Positions 9,886-19,582 of a DNA stretch of 64,000 nucleotides are shown piece by piece. A program made the position numbers and the translations under genes. Position 1 is the first letter of the stretch, and each line of letters begins with the position of its first letter. Below the pieces are notes generated by a model. That model searched no databases. It had not been told where the DNA came from and saw nothing but the letters and a program-made list of their open reading frames with translations. Source of the stretch: Sphingobacteriales bacterium (GTDB lineage: Bacteria; Bacteroidota; Bacteroidia; Chitinophagales; Chitinophagaceae). The stretch spans positions 18,091 through 82,090 of the forward strand of contig JACQDV010000025.1 of the NCBI GenBank assembly GCA_016200915.1. Direction: 5' to 3'.

Positions 9886-11136
9886 TTAAAGTGTGCTTAT
9901 CATATCCACATCTTCTTCCTCTACTTCTTTAATACTTGCCTGCTGGGTAATAATCTTTCTTCCCTGCCGGAATACAAAGAAAGCACTGATAGCACAGGCA
10001 GCCATTATTGCTGTCATCGGCAAGGGTGTATTGTTATGCAGAATACTCACCAGTGAGGATGTTCCGGCGCCGATGGCCATTTGTATGCCCCCCATCAACG
10101 CAGAGGCACTACCGGCATTATGCCCGAATGAAGCAAGTGAAAGCGCTGAAGCATTGGGAAATATAAATCCCTGGCAGCAGAGAAAAATAAAGATCATAAA
10201 AATGATCACAAACAAATCGGGTGAACCCAACCCGGTGATGATGATTAAAATGAGTCCAATGATACTCTGGCAAAACAATGCTGCTTTAATAATTTGTTCA
10301 CTGCTATACGTTTTTAATAACACACTGTTTACCTGGCTGGCGCCAATCAATCCCATTGCTATTAATGCGAATATCCATCCGTATTGCCGTTCATTTACTT
10401 TATAAATTTCCATAAACACATGTGGTGAGCCTCCGATGTATGCATATAAACCGGCAGAAGCAATCGCAGCTGTTAATGCATAGGTATAAAACTGCGGATG
10501 CTTTAGTACGGAATAAAAATTATTGATAATAGGCCTGGGCTTTAATGAAAAATTGGGATTAGGTTCTTTACTTTCCGGTAACAGGAAATAGATACAGGCA
10601 ATAATTACTGTAGCTACTAAAATGAGCATGAAGAAAACAAAACGCCATCCCAGCAAAGCTGTAACATAGCCACCCACCGTTGGTGCAATAATAGGAGAGA
10701 CCGCCACTACCAGCATCAGCGATGAAAACACTTTGGCATTTTCTTTTACTTCAAACAAATCTCTTACCATTGCCCTTGCTGTTACCATACCTGCACAGGC
10801 ACCCAATGCTTGTAATAACCGAAAAATAATTAATGCATTTACCGAAGAAGAAATAGCACAACCTGCTGAAGCAGCTAAATAAACAATCATCCCGGTATAT
10901 AATGGTTTCTTTCTTCCATAGCGTTCAAGCAAAGGGCCATATAAAAATTGTCCCGCTGATATGCCAATAAAAAAGCTGGACAACGACAAAGTAACCTTTG
11001 ATACATCGGTATGCAAACCAGCAGCAATATCAGGAAAGGCCGGTAAATACATATCAATAGAGAAAGGGCCAATAGCCGTTAGCAATCCTAATATTAAGAT
11101 GAGATAGAAATTTTTGTCCGGTTTCCTGTTATCCAT
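9886..11136 (-). CDS. Bcr/CflA family drug-resistance MFS transporter
   Basis: A 416-residue inner-membrane protein with about twelve hydrophobic helices. The first helix has GPFSIDMYLPAFPDI, the hallmark of the Bcr/CflA (bicyclomycin, chloramphenicol) proton-antiport family, followed by FFIGISAGQFLYGPLLERYGRKK, the MFS motif A loop, and RLLQALGACAGMVTARAMVRDLF in helices 4-5. It probably exports drugs or metabolites such as cysteine or sulfonamides. The length is normal. A TACTTTCG box on the minus strand just upstream is an imperfect -7 element. Confidence 0.9.
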   Translation of the reverse strand: MDNRKPDKNFYLILILGLLTAIGPFSIDMYLPAFPDIAAGLHTDVSKVTLSLSSFFIGISAGQFLYGPLLERYGRKKPLYTGMIVYLAASAGCAISSSVNALIIFRLLQALGACAGMVTARAMVRDLFEVKENAKVFSSLMLVVAVSPIIAPTVGGYVTALLGWRFVFFMLILVATVIIACIYFLLPESKEPNPNFSLKPRPIINNFYSVLKHPQFYTYALTAAIASAGLYAYIGGSPHVFMEIYKVNERQYGWIFALIAMGLIGASQVNSVLLKTYSSEQIIKAALFCQSIIGLILIIITGLGSPDLFVIIFMIFIFLCCQGFIFPNASALSLASFGHNAGSASALMGGIQMAIGAGTSSLVSILHNNTPLPMTAIMAACAISAFFVFRQGRKIITQQASIKEVEEEDVDMISTL

Positions 11137-11347
11137 TATTGTAAAACTACGAAAGTATTCATCTCACCTGCAAGCAGCGGGCCAGTTAGCACTTATCAAT
11201 GCCACACACCAATTCTATTTATCAACAACGGGAGAAATCCACTGTTACATTTCCTGTTTTTTATATCTGACATAACTGTTTTCATTTCTAAATTTTGTCT
11301 TAGAAGCTTTCTAAAATTGATTATTTGAATCTTTTAATGGGCTTAAA

Positions 11348-11411
11348 GTGGGCTGTGGGGACACAGCCTACGACAGAGTGTAGCGATTCGTGTCTTCACG
11401 AATCGCTTACA
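11348..11411. repeat. Pair of adjacent hairpins in a 316-base gap
   Basis: The gap 11137-11452 holds no credible gene. It contains two neighbouring palindromes: GTGGGCTGTG (11348-11357) with CACAGCCTAC (11362-11371), a 10-bp stem with one G-U pair, and AGCGATTCGTG (11382-11392) with CACGAATCGCT (11397-11407), an 11-bp perfect stem extendable to 14 bp with one bulge. Neither has a T-run on either strand, so these are probably REP-like repeats or mRNA 3'-end stabilisers rather than intrinsic terminators. The rest of the gap (11137-11340) shows only AT-rich sequence upstream of the efflux gene. Confidence 0.75.
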
Positions 11412-11452
11412 TGGTGAATTAAACTTTATTTTTAGACAGCTTCCTATACCTC

Positions 11453-12043
11453 TCAATTATTTTTCAGTAATCGGTTATAGTCTTCATCTGTATCAATATC
11501 TTCTTTCCCCATTGGAAAATTAACCAGGCTAACACGTTCTTTATCTTTTCGTATAATTGATTTTGCTCCTTTATCGCCTGTTAATTGCATTAGCTCAGGA
11601 AAAATAGTATGATGAAAAAAAGCAGGAGTGCCGGTAATACCGCCATAATCACTGGCAATGATTTGTAGATTACTCTGCGTATGTTTATCAATTAATTGCT
11701 GAAGAAGTTCTGTTGTTACATATGGCTGATCGCATACCGATATAATTGTTCCTTTAATAGTTGGAAAATTTTTAAGCAAAAAATCAATACCGCAGCAAAT
11801 TGATCCTGCCATCCCGGTTTGCCAGTTTTCGTTGATAACTGTAATGGCATCTTCACATTCTTTCATAAAAAGTTCTGCCTCTGATCCGAGAATCACTATA
11901 ACTGCTCCGCTGTTGGTGGCTATGGCGGTTTTCACCATTTTGCTTAAAAGTGTTTCTTCTTTGTATATGAGTGATTGTTTGGGATGGCCCAATCTTGAAG
12001 ATTTTCCGGCAGCCAGTATGATTATTCCATATTCTTTTTCCAT
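11453..12043 (-). CDS. MocA-like molybdopterin cytidylyl/nucleotidyltransferase
   Basis: A 197-residue GT-A fold nucleotidyltransferase with the NTP-binding motif LAAGKSSRLGHPKQ (about 10-23) and the metal-binding region VCDQPYVT. It matches MocA, which transfers CMP from CTP to molybdopterin to make the cytosine dinucleotide cofactor used by xanthine-dehydrogenase-family enzymes. Its place at the end of an operon with XdhC and two molybdopterin subunits supports this. A longer frame begins with TTG inside the XdhC gene; ATG 12043 is preferred, leaving 8 bases after the XdhC stop. A MobA-like or sugar nucleotidyltransferase role is less likely. Confidence 0.85.
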   Translation of the reverse strand: MEKEYGIIILAAGKSSRLGHPKQSLIYKEETLLSKMVKTAIATNSGAVIVILGSEAELFMKECEDAITVINENWQTGMAGSICCGIDFLLKNFPTIKGTIISVCDQPYVTTELLQQLIDKHTQSNLQIIASDYGGITGTPAFFHHTIFPELMQLTGDKGAKSIIRKDKERVSLVNFPMGKEDIDTDEDYNRLLKNN

Positions 12044-12051
12044 GAAATTTC

Positions 12052-13209
12052 TCAACCAGGTTTTGTAATTGCTTTTTCAATTGTAAGATGAGAGCGATGA
12101 TGAATAGGATCATTTTTTTTAGTTAAAGGCTCCGGGTTTCGTGAAGCAAGTACTGATTTTATTTCTGCCATTATGGAAAGTGCAATTTCTTCCGGAGTTT
12201 CCGCACCTATATCCAAACCAACCGGGCTATGCAGAACAGATAATTGTTCATCTGAGTATTCAAATCCGTTCTCTTTGAGTTCACTCAGTATTCTATCTTT
12301 CTTTTTCTTAGGCCCCAGCATTCCTATATAAGTAACTTTTTTCTGAAGCAGTTGCCGCAGTATTGCCATGTCGTAATTATAATTATGCGTCATCAGTAAA
12401 AAGAAAGTCAGCTCATCAATTGAAATTTTTTCAATTGCCTGTTCTGGTTTTGCTACGAGTACCCTGCAGGTACTTGCAAACCTGTCTTTTGCAGCATAAT
12501 TAGCTCTTCCATCAACTACCGTAGTTTCCCATCCAAGTATTTCTGCCATCTCTACTACTGGCATCACATCATTTCCTGCGCCGATAATTACCAATGAAAC
12601 AGGTGGATTGATAAATTCAATGAAAGCAGTAAGATCAATTTCTTCCGAAACATAATTTATAAATGATGATTGCCTGCTTATGAGACTTTTTTTTGCATCT
12701 GCAATTAACCTGTCATTAATTACCGGACCATTTTCAATTACTGTTTCATCACCATTTATTAGTAAACAAGTCCCGGGCTGCGGGTTCTTTTTATCTTCAA
12801 GGTTGAATAAGGTTACTAAAACAGATTTTTGTCTTTTTTTATTTAATGTCTTCAAAAAAACAATAGAGTTATAGGGATCAGCGGAATCAATTGGTTCTAT
12901 CAATACCTGTATTATACCATTACAGCCAAGCCCAACTCCAAATTTTGCATCATCATCATCCATCGTATCGTAGGTAACCAGCCTCGATTTTTTTTCATGC
13001 ATTACCAACAAAGCTTTTCGCAGTGCATCACCTTCAAGGCAACCACCGCTAATGGCACCAGTTAATCGTCCATCTTCTTCAATCAGCATTCTTGCACCTG
13101 GTCTGCGGTAGGATGATCCTTCAACATGTACAACAGTAGCAAGAGCAGTTTGCCTGCCTTCTGCAACCGCTTTATCATATTGTTCTATGATCTGTTTTAT
13201 CTCCTTCAT
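12052..13209 (-). CDS. xdhC: XdhC/CoxI family molybdenum-cofactor maturation protein
   Basis: A 385-residue protein with the N-terminal XdhC domain (GSSYRRPGARMLI, GAISGGCLEGD, GLGCNGIIQVLIEP) and a C-terminal Rossmann-type domain (VIIGAGNDVMPVVEMAEILG, then VVDGRANYA). XdhC proteins bind the molybdenum cofactor, promote its sulfuration and deliver it to hydroxylases of the xanthine oxidase family. It is placed between the large subunit and the cytidylyltransferase with 20-base and 8-base gaps, so it is co-transcribed with its likely clients. Confidence 0.9.
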   Translation of the reverse strand: MKEIKQIIEQYDKAVAEGRQTALATVVHVEGSSYRRPGARMLIEEDGRLTGAISGGCLEGDALRKALLVMHEKKSRLVTYDTMDDDDAKFGVGLGCNGIIQVLIEPIDSADPYNSIVFLKTLNKKRQKSVLVTLFNLEDKKNPQPGTCLLINGDETVIENGPVINDRLIADAKKSLISRQSSFINYVSEEIDLTAFIEFINPPVSLVIIGAGNDVMPVVEMAEILGWETTVVDGRANYAAKDRFASTCRVLVAKPEQAIEKISIDELTFFLLMTHNYNYDMAILRQLLQKKVTYIGMLGPKKKKDRILSELKENGFEYSDEQLSVLHSPVGLDIGAETPEEIALSIMAEIKSVLASRNPEPLTKKNDPIHHRSHLTIEKAITKPG

Positions 13210-13228
13210 TTTATCCGCACACTTCAGG

Positions 13229-15481
13229 TTAACTGTGGATTGGCTGATTCTCTATCATAAATGGTTGCACATAGTATCTTTTTCCGGTGGCTTTATATAA
13301 AGCATTTGCCAACGCACCAATTGCTGGCGGCCCCGATGGTTCACCCATTCCTGTAGGATCAATTTCGTTTTTTACAAAATGGGTCTCTATTTTTTTAGGT
13401 GCTTCGGAGTTACGTATCATTCTGTATTTATCAAAATTACTTTGATCAGGAACTCCGTTTGTAAACGTCATACCACTAAACATTGCATGACCAACAGCAT
13501 CTGTTACCGCACCTTCAGACAGGTTAGTGGCTGCATCAGGATTTACAACAATACCACAATCAACTGCTGTTGTCACTTTTTCAATTACAGGTTTGTTGTT
13601 CTTTATTGAAATATCAAATACATGTGCCACATAACTATCATGACAGAAATAAGCAGCCACTCCTCTTGAAATTCCGGGTTGTGTTTTACTCCATTCTGAT
13701 TTTTCTTTTACCAATTTTAATACGCCAGCATAACGATCGGCATTATAATCATTATTCTTTCCAACCGGATTGCTTTTAGCTTTTTCAAAAAGTTCTAACC
13801 GCATTTCAATCGGGTCTTTTCCCATTGCTTCAGCTACTTCATCAAGAAATGATTGTTCAGCTCCTGCAATAAAATTTGAACCGGGTGCCCGAAACGCACC
13901 AACACTAATATTTGTTGGAATGGCCCATTCTTCTGCCAAATAATTTTCAACAGCCCCGGCCGGATACCTGTTTGCCATCAAAGCGTTTTCAGGAATACCT
14001 CCGGCTTTAACATGAAAGGCAATTAAGTTTTTGTTCTCATCCAATGCAGCACGGTAAGTGGCGTAATAGGCAGGGCGGTAAACACCATTTGTCATATCAT
14101 CTTCTCTTGTATAAATGAGTTTTACCGGTGCTTTCATTTTTTGTGAAATGAGAGCTGCCTCAACAAGAAAATGTCCATACAACCTTCTGCCAAAACCTCC
14201 ACCCATCCTTGTCATCTTCACTTCTACTTTATCTAATGGAATTCCTAATCTGTCAGAAACTGATTTTTCCATAAAGGATGGAGTTTGTACCGGCCCAACC
14301 AATGTAGCCTGGCCGTCTTTTACATTGGCAAAAAAATTCATTGGCTCCATTGCATTATGTGCCAGGAATGGACAGGAATAACTTCTTTCAATAATAACAC
14401 TGGCTTTTTTAAAGGCCGCTTCCGGATCGCCATCTTTTCTAACAGTCTTTACCTGCTTCGGCGATATACTTGCCATTTGTTGTTTATGTGTTGTAGTGTT
14501 TTCAAAACCGGCAGGAGTGATAACTTCAGTTACAGTGCCAAATACGTTTACTTTCTCACTCGAAGCTTTTATAGGTTCTGTTTCTGGTTTGAATGTTTTT
14601 TTTGCCTGCATAACCTGCCAGGTAGATTTTCCCACAACGGCCAACAGCTTGGTGAAAGCTGCTACATCACACCATTGTTTGTTTTTACTATCTGGATAAA
14701 CGTCAATAAAAAAAGCATCTGCAATACCAGGCATAGATTTAATTGCACTTACATCTGATTCTTTTAATTGCAATCCAAAGGCTGGTGGATGTACGATCAT
14801 GGCTATCAACATTCCTTCTTCTTTATAATCCAAACCAAACAACGGTTTACCAGTAGCGATTTTCTGTCCATCAACATTTTTTCTGCTGGTGCCAATGATT
14901 TTAAAATCTTTAGGTTTTTTCAACGCTACTTTTTCAGGTACAGTAAGTTTCGAAGCGGCAGAAGCAAACTCACCGTAGTCAGCAGATTTTCCACTTGCTT
15001 TATGAATAAGTTTACCATCTATTGTTTCTATTTCTGATACAGGAACTTTCCATTCATTTGCTGCAGCTTGCTTTAGCATTTCACGGGCGGTAGCACCAGC
15101 TGTACGCATTGTTTGCCACGAAGCACTAATGGAATTACTTCCTCCCGCCAGCTGCATTGGTTTATACAAATCTGTATTTAATGGCGCCTGTTCTACAATT
15201 ACTTTTTTCCAGTTTACATCCAGCTCTTCTGCTACCATCATCGGCATACTGGTCTTTACATTTTGTCCTATTTCAGGGTTTGGTGACATTAATGTAATTA
15301 ATCCATTATCACCAATCTTTAAATATCCATTGAATTGAAACCATTCTTTTGGTAATTCCGCTGCCTCACTTACTGACGGCTTACATCCGGTTAATAAATT
15401 AAAACTAAGCAACATGCCTCCACCTGTTAAGGCAGATACTTTTATAAATTTTCTTCTGTTTAAAGAATTATTGGTGGACAT
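13229..15481 (-). CDS. Molybdopterin-binding subunit of xanthine dehydrogenase family, Tat lipoprotein (copy 1)
   Basis: A 750-residue large subunit of the isoquinoline 1-oxidoreductase / aldehyde oxidase type (IorB-like). The N-terminus carries a twin-arginine motif (NRRKFIK, 8-14) followed by a hydrophobic stretch ending in LLTGC, so it appears to be exported by Tat and lipidated. The pterin-binding GGGFGRRLYGHF and the C-terminal GMGEPSGPP, holding the active-site Glu region, are present. With the [2Fe-2S] protein at 15495 it should hydroxylate an aldehyde or N-heterocycle in the periplasm and pass electrons to a cytochrome. The substrate cannot be inferred. A diverged paralogue lies at 16194-18455. 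Confidence 0.88.
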   Translation of the reverse strand: MSTNNSLNRRKFIKVSALTGGGMLLSFNLLTGCKPSVSEAAELPKEWFQFNGYLKIGDNGLITLMSPNPEIGQNVKTSMPMMVAEELDVNWKKVIVEQAPLNTDLYKPMQLAGGSNSISASWQTMRTAGATAREMLKQAAANEWKVPVSEIETIDGKLIHKASGKSADYGEFASAASKLTVPEKVALKKPKDFKIIGTSRKNVDGQKIATGKPLFGLDYKEEGMLIAMIVHPPAFGLQLKESDVSAIKSMPGIADAFFIDVYPDSKNKQWCDVAAFTKLLAVVGKSTWQVMQAKKTFKPETEPIKASSEKVNVFGTVTEVITPAGFENTTTHKQQMASISPKQVKTVRKDGDPEAAFKKASVIIERSYSCPFLAHNAMEPMNFFANVKDGQATLVGPVQTPSFMEKSVSDRLGIPLDKVEVKMTRMGGGFGRRLYGHFLVEAALISQKMKAPVKLIYTREDDMTNGVYRPAYYATYRAALDENKNLIAFHVKAGGIPENALMANRYPAGAVENYLAEEWAIPTNISVGAFRAPGSNFIAGAEQSFLDEVAEAMGKDPIEMRLELFEKAKSNPVGKNNDYNADRYAGVLKLVKEKSEWSKTQPGISRGVAAYFCHDSYVAHVFDISIKNNKPVIEKVTTAVDCGIVVNPDAATNLSEGAVTDAVGHAMFSGMTFTNGVPDQSNFDKYRMIRNSEAPKKIETHFVKNEIDPTGMGEPSGPPAIGALANALYKATGKRYYVQPFMIENQPIHS

Positions 15482-15494
15482 AGTTTAAATTTTA

Positions 15495-15950
15495 TTATGA
15501 TTTAGCAGCAGATTTTACAGCGGCTCTAATTCTTAAATAAGTACCACAGCGGCAAATATTGCCATCCATTGCAGCAGCAATATCTTCATCCGAAGGATTT
15601 GGATTCTTTTTTAAAAATGCTGCTGCTGTCATTATCTGACCAGCCTGGCAATAACCGCATTGCGCTACATCATGTTCAACCCATGCCTTCTGTACCGGGT
15701 GATCTCCTTTTTCAGAAAGTCCTTCAATGGTAGTTATTTCATGGTTGCCCACTTGCGAAACAGGCAATACACAAGAACGTGTTGCTACATCATCAAGATG
15801 AACAGTACAGGCGCCGCATTGTGCAAGACCACAACCGAACTTAGTACCTACCATATCTAAATGTTCCCTTAATACCCATAACAACGGTGTAGAAGGATCT
15901 GCATCCGTTTCATGCATTTTACCATTAATTTTCAGGTTATAAGTTGCCAT
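15495..15950 (-). CDS. [2Fe-2S] subunit of molybdenum hydroxylase (copy 1, IorA-like)
   Basis: A 151-residue protein with a plant-type ferredoxin cluster (Cys40, Cys45, Cys48, Cys60) and a second cluster in the four-helix domain (Cys98, Cys101, Cys133, Cys135; [10 protein letters not shown] and CRCGTYLRI). It has no signal peptide and presumably rides across the membrane with its Tat-bearing large subunit. It precedes copy 1 of that subunit by 13 bases, so expression should be coupled. The length and cysteine spacing are normal. Confidence 0.92.
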   Translation of the reverse strand: MATYNLKINGKMHETDADPSTPLLWVLREHLDMVGTKFGCGLAQCGACTVHLDDVATRSCVLPVSQVGNHEITTIEGLSEKGDHPVQKAWVEHDVAQCGYCQAGQIMTAAAFLKKNPNPSDEDIAAAMDGNICRCGTYLRIRAAVKSAAKS

Positions 15951-16193
15951 GTTTTAAAATTTAACTGTTAAACGGAGACTTATTGAGGTCAATTAAAGTT
16001 ACTGAATTGCTATAAAAGGAAAATAAATAATTCAAAGAACAAGTATATTATCAATAAAGATTTTTGTTTTGCATCCATTTAAGACAATCATTGCTTATGG
16101 TTTGTTATCCCGGTTTCCGGGATTATCACATAAGTTCCTATAATACTGCCAATCTCCCGTATCACTTTTCTCACAATCAGAAAAATTTTAATT

Positions 16194-18455
16194 CTAAAAA
16201 GCTTTCTTAGTTATGAGATCATTATTAAATGGCTGATTATACACTCTCTTGCCGGTGTTTTTATATAGCGCATTGGCTACTGCAGCAAATACCGGTGGAA
16301 AAGGTGGTTCGCCCAAACCGGTTGGATCAATATCGTTTTGTACAAAGTGAACTTCAATTTTCTTTGGAGCTTCTTTCATGCGGATGATGCGGTAGCGATT
16401 AAAATTATTCTGCTCAGTAACACCGTCTTTATGCGTTAGTCCTCCATAAAGTGCATTCCCAATTCCATCAACAACAGCACCCTGTACCATATTGGTTGCT
16501 GCATCAGGATTTACAACTATACCACAATCCATTGCACTAAAAACTCTTTCCACATAAGGTTGTCCATCTTTCTTCACCATGTCAACAACATGTGCTGCAT
16601 ACGAATTATGACAGAAATAAGCAGCTACACCACGACTGTATTTTTTATTTGCAGGATCACCCCAACCTGATTTTTCTTTTATTAACTGTAATACCCCTGC
16701 ATAACGGTCTGCATCATATTCATTGTTTTTGCCAACGGGATTTTCTTTGGCTCTTTTCAACAGTTCTAATCTGAAATCAATAGGATCTTTTCCCATTGTT
16801 TCTGCCAGTTCATCTAAAAAAGATTGTTCAGCGGCTGCATTAAAATTTGATCGTGGAGCCCTGAATGCGCCAATGGTTATATTAGATGGTATCTCCCAGC
16901 TTTCGGCAAGATAGTTATCCACGGCACCGGCAGGAAACCTGTTTTGATGAATGGGACTTTCAGGAATACCACCACCTTTTACATGAAAGGCGATTAAATT
17001 TTTATTGGCATCTAATGCTGCACGATAAGTAGCTGTGTACATGGGACGATAAATTCCATAAGTCATATCGTCTTCACGACTATAAACAAGTTTAACAGGA
17101 GCTTTTATTTTTTTAGAGATAAGCGCCGCTTCAACAACATAATGACCATATGCCCGCAGACCAAAACCTCCACCCATCCGGGCCATTCGTATTTCGATTT
17201 TATCAGCCGGCAAGTTTAAAATTTTTGAAACGGTAGGTTCTATCCAACCAGGTGCCTGGTGAGGTCCGATTAATAGTGCACTGTCATCTTTAACATGAGC
17301 GAAAAAATTCATTGGCTCCATACAGTTGTGAGCCAAAAACGGAGCTGTGTAAGTACGTTCTATAATCTTTGCCGCATTTTTAAATGCCGTTTCGGGGTCA
17401 CCATCTTTTCTCAGCAAAGTGGCCGGTTCCTTTGCTTTATCCTGCATCTTCTTATACTGTGTTACCGAACTTTCAAGTGCACCGGGAATTACAACATCCT
17501 GTTTTCTTCCGAAATTATTTTTCTTTTCTGTTAAATCACCGATTGGCTCCCATTGAACAATTAATTTCTTTCTGGCATTCATCACTTCCCAGGTAGTATT
17601 GCCCACCACAACCAGCAGATCATTAAATGACCTTGTATCAAAACCTGCCTGTTCAAAACCATCTTCATATAATTTCAACGTAAACACATCTTTGATGCCG
17701 GGCATTTTCAAGGTTTGAGCAGCATCAAATGATTTTACTTTCATACCAAATGCCGGTGGATGATGGATCATGGCTATGAGCATTCCTTCTTCTGTATAAT
17801 CCATACCAAACAATGGCTTACCGGTAACAATTTTAGTTCCTTCAACATTCTTCTGTGAATGCCGTACTACATTAAAATTCTTTACATCTTTTGGCTTAAT
17901 ACCTTTTGGTATTGATAAACCAGCAGCTTTTGATGCAAACTCACCGTATGTACCAGATTTGCCGCTCTTTTCATGATAAACCGTACCTGCTTTTGTTGTC
18001 ACTTCTTCCAATGGCACACTCCAGGTTTGTGATGCAGCATCCATCAACATATGTCTTGCCGAGGCACCCGCTTCACGAAGTGGTCGCCAATACATCCTTA
18101 CAGAATTACTTCCGCCGGTAAATTGCGGTCCTAACTTTACATTGTCATGCGGTCCCATTTCAACCACAATTTTTTTCCAGTCAACATCCAGTTCTTCAGC
18201 AATAATCATGGGGAGTGAGGTCATTACATTTTGGCCAAACTCAGGGTTAGGGTTAAATATTTTTATGATGTTATCTGCAGTTATCTTGATATAGCCGGTT
18301 AATTCGTAAAACTGACCGCCAACATCAGGAATACCTGGTTTACCGGCAAATGCGAATTCTGACAACCAGCTAAAACTTATCATCAAGCCACCACCGGTAA
18401 GTGCGGTTGATTTAAGAAACGAACGACGGCTATAATTTGTTTTTGTCTTTTCCAT
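16194..18455 (-). CDS. Molybdopterin-binding subunit of xanthine dehydrogenase family, Tat-exported (copy 2)
   Basis: A 753-residue paralogue of the protein at 13229-15481, colinear throughout but clearly diverged. It carries SRRSFLK (9-15) and a hydrophobic stretch ending AFAGK, a soluble Tat signal with a probable signal-peptidase I site instead of a lipobox. The pterin motif is GGGFGLRAYGHY and the C-terminal motif GLGEPPFPPVF. It is preceded by its own [2Fe-2S] subunit at 18500-18958. The 243-base gap separating it from copy 1 could contain an internal promoter. The two enzymes probably have different substrates. Confidence 0.88.
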   Translation of the reverse strand: MEKTKTNYSRRSFLKSTALTGGGLMISFSWLSEFAFAGKPGIPDVGGQFYELTGYIKITADNIIKIFNPNPEFGQNVMTSLPMIIAEELDVDWKKIVVEMGPHDNVKLGPQFTGGSNSVRMYWRPLREAGASARHMLMDAASQTWSVPLEEVTTKAGTVYHEKSGKSGTYGEFASKAAGLSIPKGIKPKDVKNFNVVRHSQKNVEGTKIVTGKPLFGMDYTEEGMLIAMIHHPPAFGMKVKSFDAAQTLKMPGIKDVFTLKLYEDGFEQAGFDTRSFNDLLVVVGNTTWEVMNARKKLIVQWEPIGDLTEKKNNFGRKQDVVIPGALESSVTQYKKMQDKAKEPATLLRKDGDPETAFKNAAKIIERTYTAPFLAHNCMEPMNFFAHVKDDSALLIGPHQAPGWIEPTVSKILNLPADKIEIRMARMGGGFGLRAYGHYVVEAALISKKIKAPVKLVYSREDDMTYGIYRPMYTATYRAALDANKNLIAFHVKGGGIPESPIHQNRFPAGAVDNYLAESWEIPSNITIGAFRAPRSNFNAAAEQSFLDELAETMGKDPIDFRLELLKRAKENPVGKNNEYDADRYAGVLQLIKEKSGWGDPANKKYSRGVAAYFCHNSYAAHVVDMVKKDGQPYVERVFSAMDCGIVVNPDAATNMVQGAVVDGIGNALYGGLTHKDGVTEQNNFNRYRIIRMKEAPKKIEVHFVQNDIDPTGLGEPPFPPVFAAVANALYKNTGKRVYNQPFNNDLITKKAF

Positions 18456-18499
18456 GTTTCAATGTTTTGAACTTTACAAATTGGGGTTCCTGACAAATG

Positions 18500-18958
18500 C
18501 TATTTTTGTTTTGCTGCCACTTTGATCGCATCTTTTATACGTAAATAAGTTCCGCAGCGACAAATATTGCCCGTCATTGCAGCATCAATATCTGCATCTG
18601 TTGGATTGGGTTTTGATTTCAGCAATGCTGCAGCACTCATTATCTGTCCCGTTTGGCAATATCCACACTGGGCCACATCCAATTCAAGCCAGGCTTTTTG
18701 CACAGGATGATCTCCATTGGCTGAAAGACCTTCAATAGTAGTGATCTCTTTGTTTGTAACAGCTGCAACTGGCAGTTGACAAGAACGAACTGCATTACCA
18801 TTTAAATGAATAGTGCAAGCTCCGCACATGGCAACACCACATCCATATTTAGTACCGGGCATATTTAAATGCTCTCTTAAAACCCAAAGAACAGGGGTGG
18901 CCGGATCCACATCTACCTGTTTGGTTTGTCCATTGACTTTTAAATTATAGATAGCCAT
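18500..18958 (-). CDS. [2Fe-2S] subunit of molybdenum hydroxylase (copy 2, IorA-like)
   Basis: A 152-residue protein with the same cysteine pattern as copy 1 (Cys40, Cys45, Cys48, Cys60; then the [10 protein letters not shown] and CRCGTYLRI cluster). It is without a signal peptide and should be co-exported with the large subunit that follows 44 bases downstream. The paralogues match at both ends but differ inside, as expected from an old tandem duplication of the gene pair rather than an assembly duplicate. Confidence 0.92.
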   Translation of the reverse strand: MAIYNLKVNGQTKQVDVDPATPVLWVLREHLNMPGTKYGCGVAMCGACTIHLNGNAVRSCQLPVAAVTNKEITTIEGLSANGDHPVQKAWLELDVAQCGYCQTGQIMSAAALLKSKPNPTDADIDAAMTGNICRCGTYLRIKDAIKVAAKQK

Positions 18959-18994
18959 AAAAGCGAATTTTTCTGGATTGATTATGTATAAAAA

Positions 18995-19402
18995 CTATTT
19001 TCTTGCTGCTTTTACCATTGCCGGTGTTATCAGTCCCGGTATCTTATTTCCCCAATTATTCCTTGAGTAATTTAATACATCAGCAATTTGAATATCCGTT
19101 AAATATTCCTGCGCTGGCATGGCAACATTATATTTTTTACGATTTACCACTACTTCACCTGATTGTCCTTTCAATATTATATTAATTAATGTTTTTGGAG
19201 GTTTGCGCAGATAATCCGCTTTCGCCAGTGGTGGATTTACATCAGGCATTCCTTTTCCATCTTCCATATGGCAACTCTGACAATTCAAAGCATATACTTC
19301 CTTTCCTCTTTTAATACTTTGGCTCAATTTAGGATCGGGCATAAAACTACTTAATGAAAAAATTCCGATGGTTATTAAAGAGATTGTAATCACTCTATTC
19401 AT
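18995..19402 (-). CDS. Class I c-type cytochrome, exported
   Basis: A 135-residue protein with an N-terminal signal segment (ISLITIGIFSLSSF), one haem-binding CQSCH (Cys41, Cys44, His45) and a likely axial Met95 in NVAMPAQEY. It opens the molybdenum hydroxylase operon, so it probably accepts electrons from the iron-sulfur subunits in the periplasm and passes them to the respiratory chain. This arrangement is known for IorAB-type enzymes that use a cytochrome instead of NAD. The 36-base gap to the next gene supports co-transcription. Confidence 0.9.
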   Translation of the reverse strand: MNRVITISLITIGIFSLSSFMPDPKLSQSIKRGKEVYALNCQSCHMEDGKGMPDVNPPLAKADYLRKPPKTLINIILKGQSGEVVVNRKKYNVAMPAQEYLTDIQIADVLNYSRNNWGNKIPGLITPAMVKAARK

Positions 19403-19473
19403 AAATCTGTACTGATTTTAATTTCTTGTTACTAATGTTTTCAAAAGGGGAGGAGTGCCGGTCTTTTAGCAAC

Positions 19474-19508
19474 TTAAAGGTAGAAACAATAATTTCATAT
19501 ACCTTTAA
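19474..19508. promoter_or_regulatory. Inverted repeat upstream of the hydroxylase operon
   Basis: TTAAAGGTA (19474-19482) and TACCTTTAA (19500-19508) form a perfect 9-bp inverted repeat with a 17-base spacer, about 72-106 bases before the cytochrome start. Read on the minus strand the proximal arm is TACCTTTA, one base from the -7 consensus. It could be an operator, a promoter or both; evidence is positional only. Confidence 0.35.
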
Positions 19509-19582
19509 CTTTTCACAACAATTGATTACGAAATTCAAACAATTTTTAAATTATTATTTCTTCCGTTTCAAAACCTATCACT

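Noticed and set aside
13229..18958. Possibility that the two hydroxylase gene pairs are an assembly duplication
   Set aside because: The copies differ throughout the protein sequences, have different signal types and different spacers, so this is an old biological duplication.
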